From Anaeroplasmataceae bacterium (lineage in GTDB: Bacteria; Bacillota_I; Bacilli_A; Acholeplasmatales; JAEDCM01), in NCBI GenBank assembly GCA_016294165.1, contig JAEDCM010000037.1, positions 1 through 13,283 on the forward strand: a stretch of DNA of 13,283 nucleotides, written 5' to 3'. The first letter of the stretch is position 1. Every line of letters begins with the position of its first letter. A program made the translations under genes and the position numbers. Of this stretch, positions 13,211 to 13,283 are shown in pieces. The notes below the pieces were generated by a model, which did not search any database, was not told the DNA's origin, and worked only from the letters and a program-made list of their open reading frames with translations.

Positions 13211-13283
13211 TTATTCTAGTAGTTTAAATGATATGATACTTCCAAAGTAGACAAATAAAATAATTAAAAGCAATAACAATCCC
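13211..13283 (-). CDS. C-terminal end of a convergent probable membrane protein (partial)
   Basis: On the minus strand, one frame is open from the window edge to a TAA (13213-13211) and encodes 23 residues, GLLLLLIILFVYFGSIISF followed by KLLE. This is a textbook last transmembrane helix with a short charged tail. The gene would converge on cysK with only six bases between the stops. Family cannot be named. Confidence 0.45.
   Translation of the reverse strand, partial: GLLLLLIILFVYFGSIISFKLLE

Noticed and set aside
1..13283. CRISPR arrays, insertion sequences, tRNA/rRNA genes, prophage or defence systems
   Set aside because: No evenly spaced identical repeats, transposase motifs, tRNA cloverleaf sequences or phage/defence protein motifs were seen.

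Overview
The window is AT-rich DNA from a low-GC Gram-positive bacterium (Bacillota). This rests on strong AAGGAGG-type ribosome binding sites, sigma-A promoters (TTGACA, 17 bp, TATAAT, several with an extended TGn -10), U-tailed hairpin terminators and the gene families present (DegV/FakB, SPFH plus zinc-ribbon membrane proteins, PadR/HAAS/DUF4097, Rrf2 with MetY/CysK). TGG is used for tryptophan and padR ends in TGA, so the standard code applies. An Erysipelotrichia- or Acholeplasma-like member of the Bacilli would fit, but the sequence alone does not fix the genus. All complete genes lie on the plus strand. There are no tRNA or rRNA genes, insertion sequences or CRISPR arrays.

Layout. 1-55: C-terminal tail of a probable membrane protein. 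119-616: small membrane protein with a SHOCT-like tail, with its own promoter and terminator. 760-2762: DegV/FakB fatty-acid-binding protein and a GNAT-like protein five bases behind it, ended by a terminator. 2992-3765: hotdog acyl-CoA thioesterase and a small protein matching only the middle domain of fatty acid kinase FakA. 3898-6545: three-gene module resembling the YdjI/YdjG/YdjH part of the Bacillus PspA envelope-stress system, without pspA; every protein carries paired zinc ribbons. 6546-6983: long intergenic region whose 3' part holds a promoter, a 21-codon leader ORF and a strong hairpin inside that ORF. 6984-8354: MgtE magnesium transporter/channel. 8474-10227: PadR regulator, HAAS/DUF1700 protein and DUF4097 beta-solenoid protein. 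10300-10734: Rrf2/CymR-like regulator with four clustered cysteines. 10870-13204: cysteine/sulfur operon made of a 23-residue leader peptide ending in three Cys codons, then metY and cysK. 13211-13283: tail of a convergent membrane protein gene on the minus strand.

How it works together. The right end is a compact sulfur amino acid locus. The Rrf2 protein probably represses itself and metY-cysK through a shared CCTACTA-N5-ATAG site lying inside both promoters, and the Cys-rich leader peptide may add a second, translation-dependent cysteine sensor. The mgtE leader looks like a separate translation-coupled device. In the left third, a FakB-type lipid carrier, a thioesterase and an orphan FakA middle domain sit near one another and suggest fatty-acid handling. 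The central zinc-ribbon/SPFH genes and the PadR-HAAS-DUF4097 operon are both envelope-associated.
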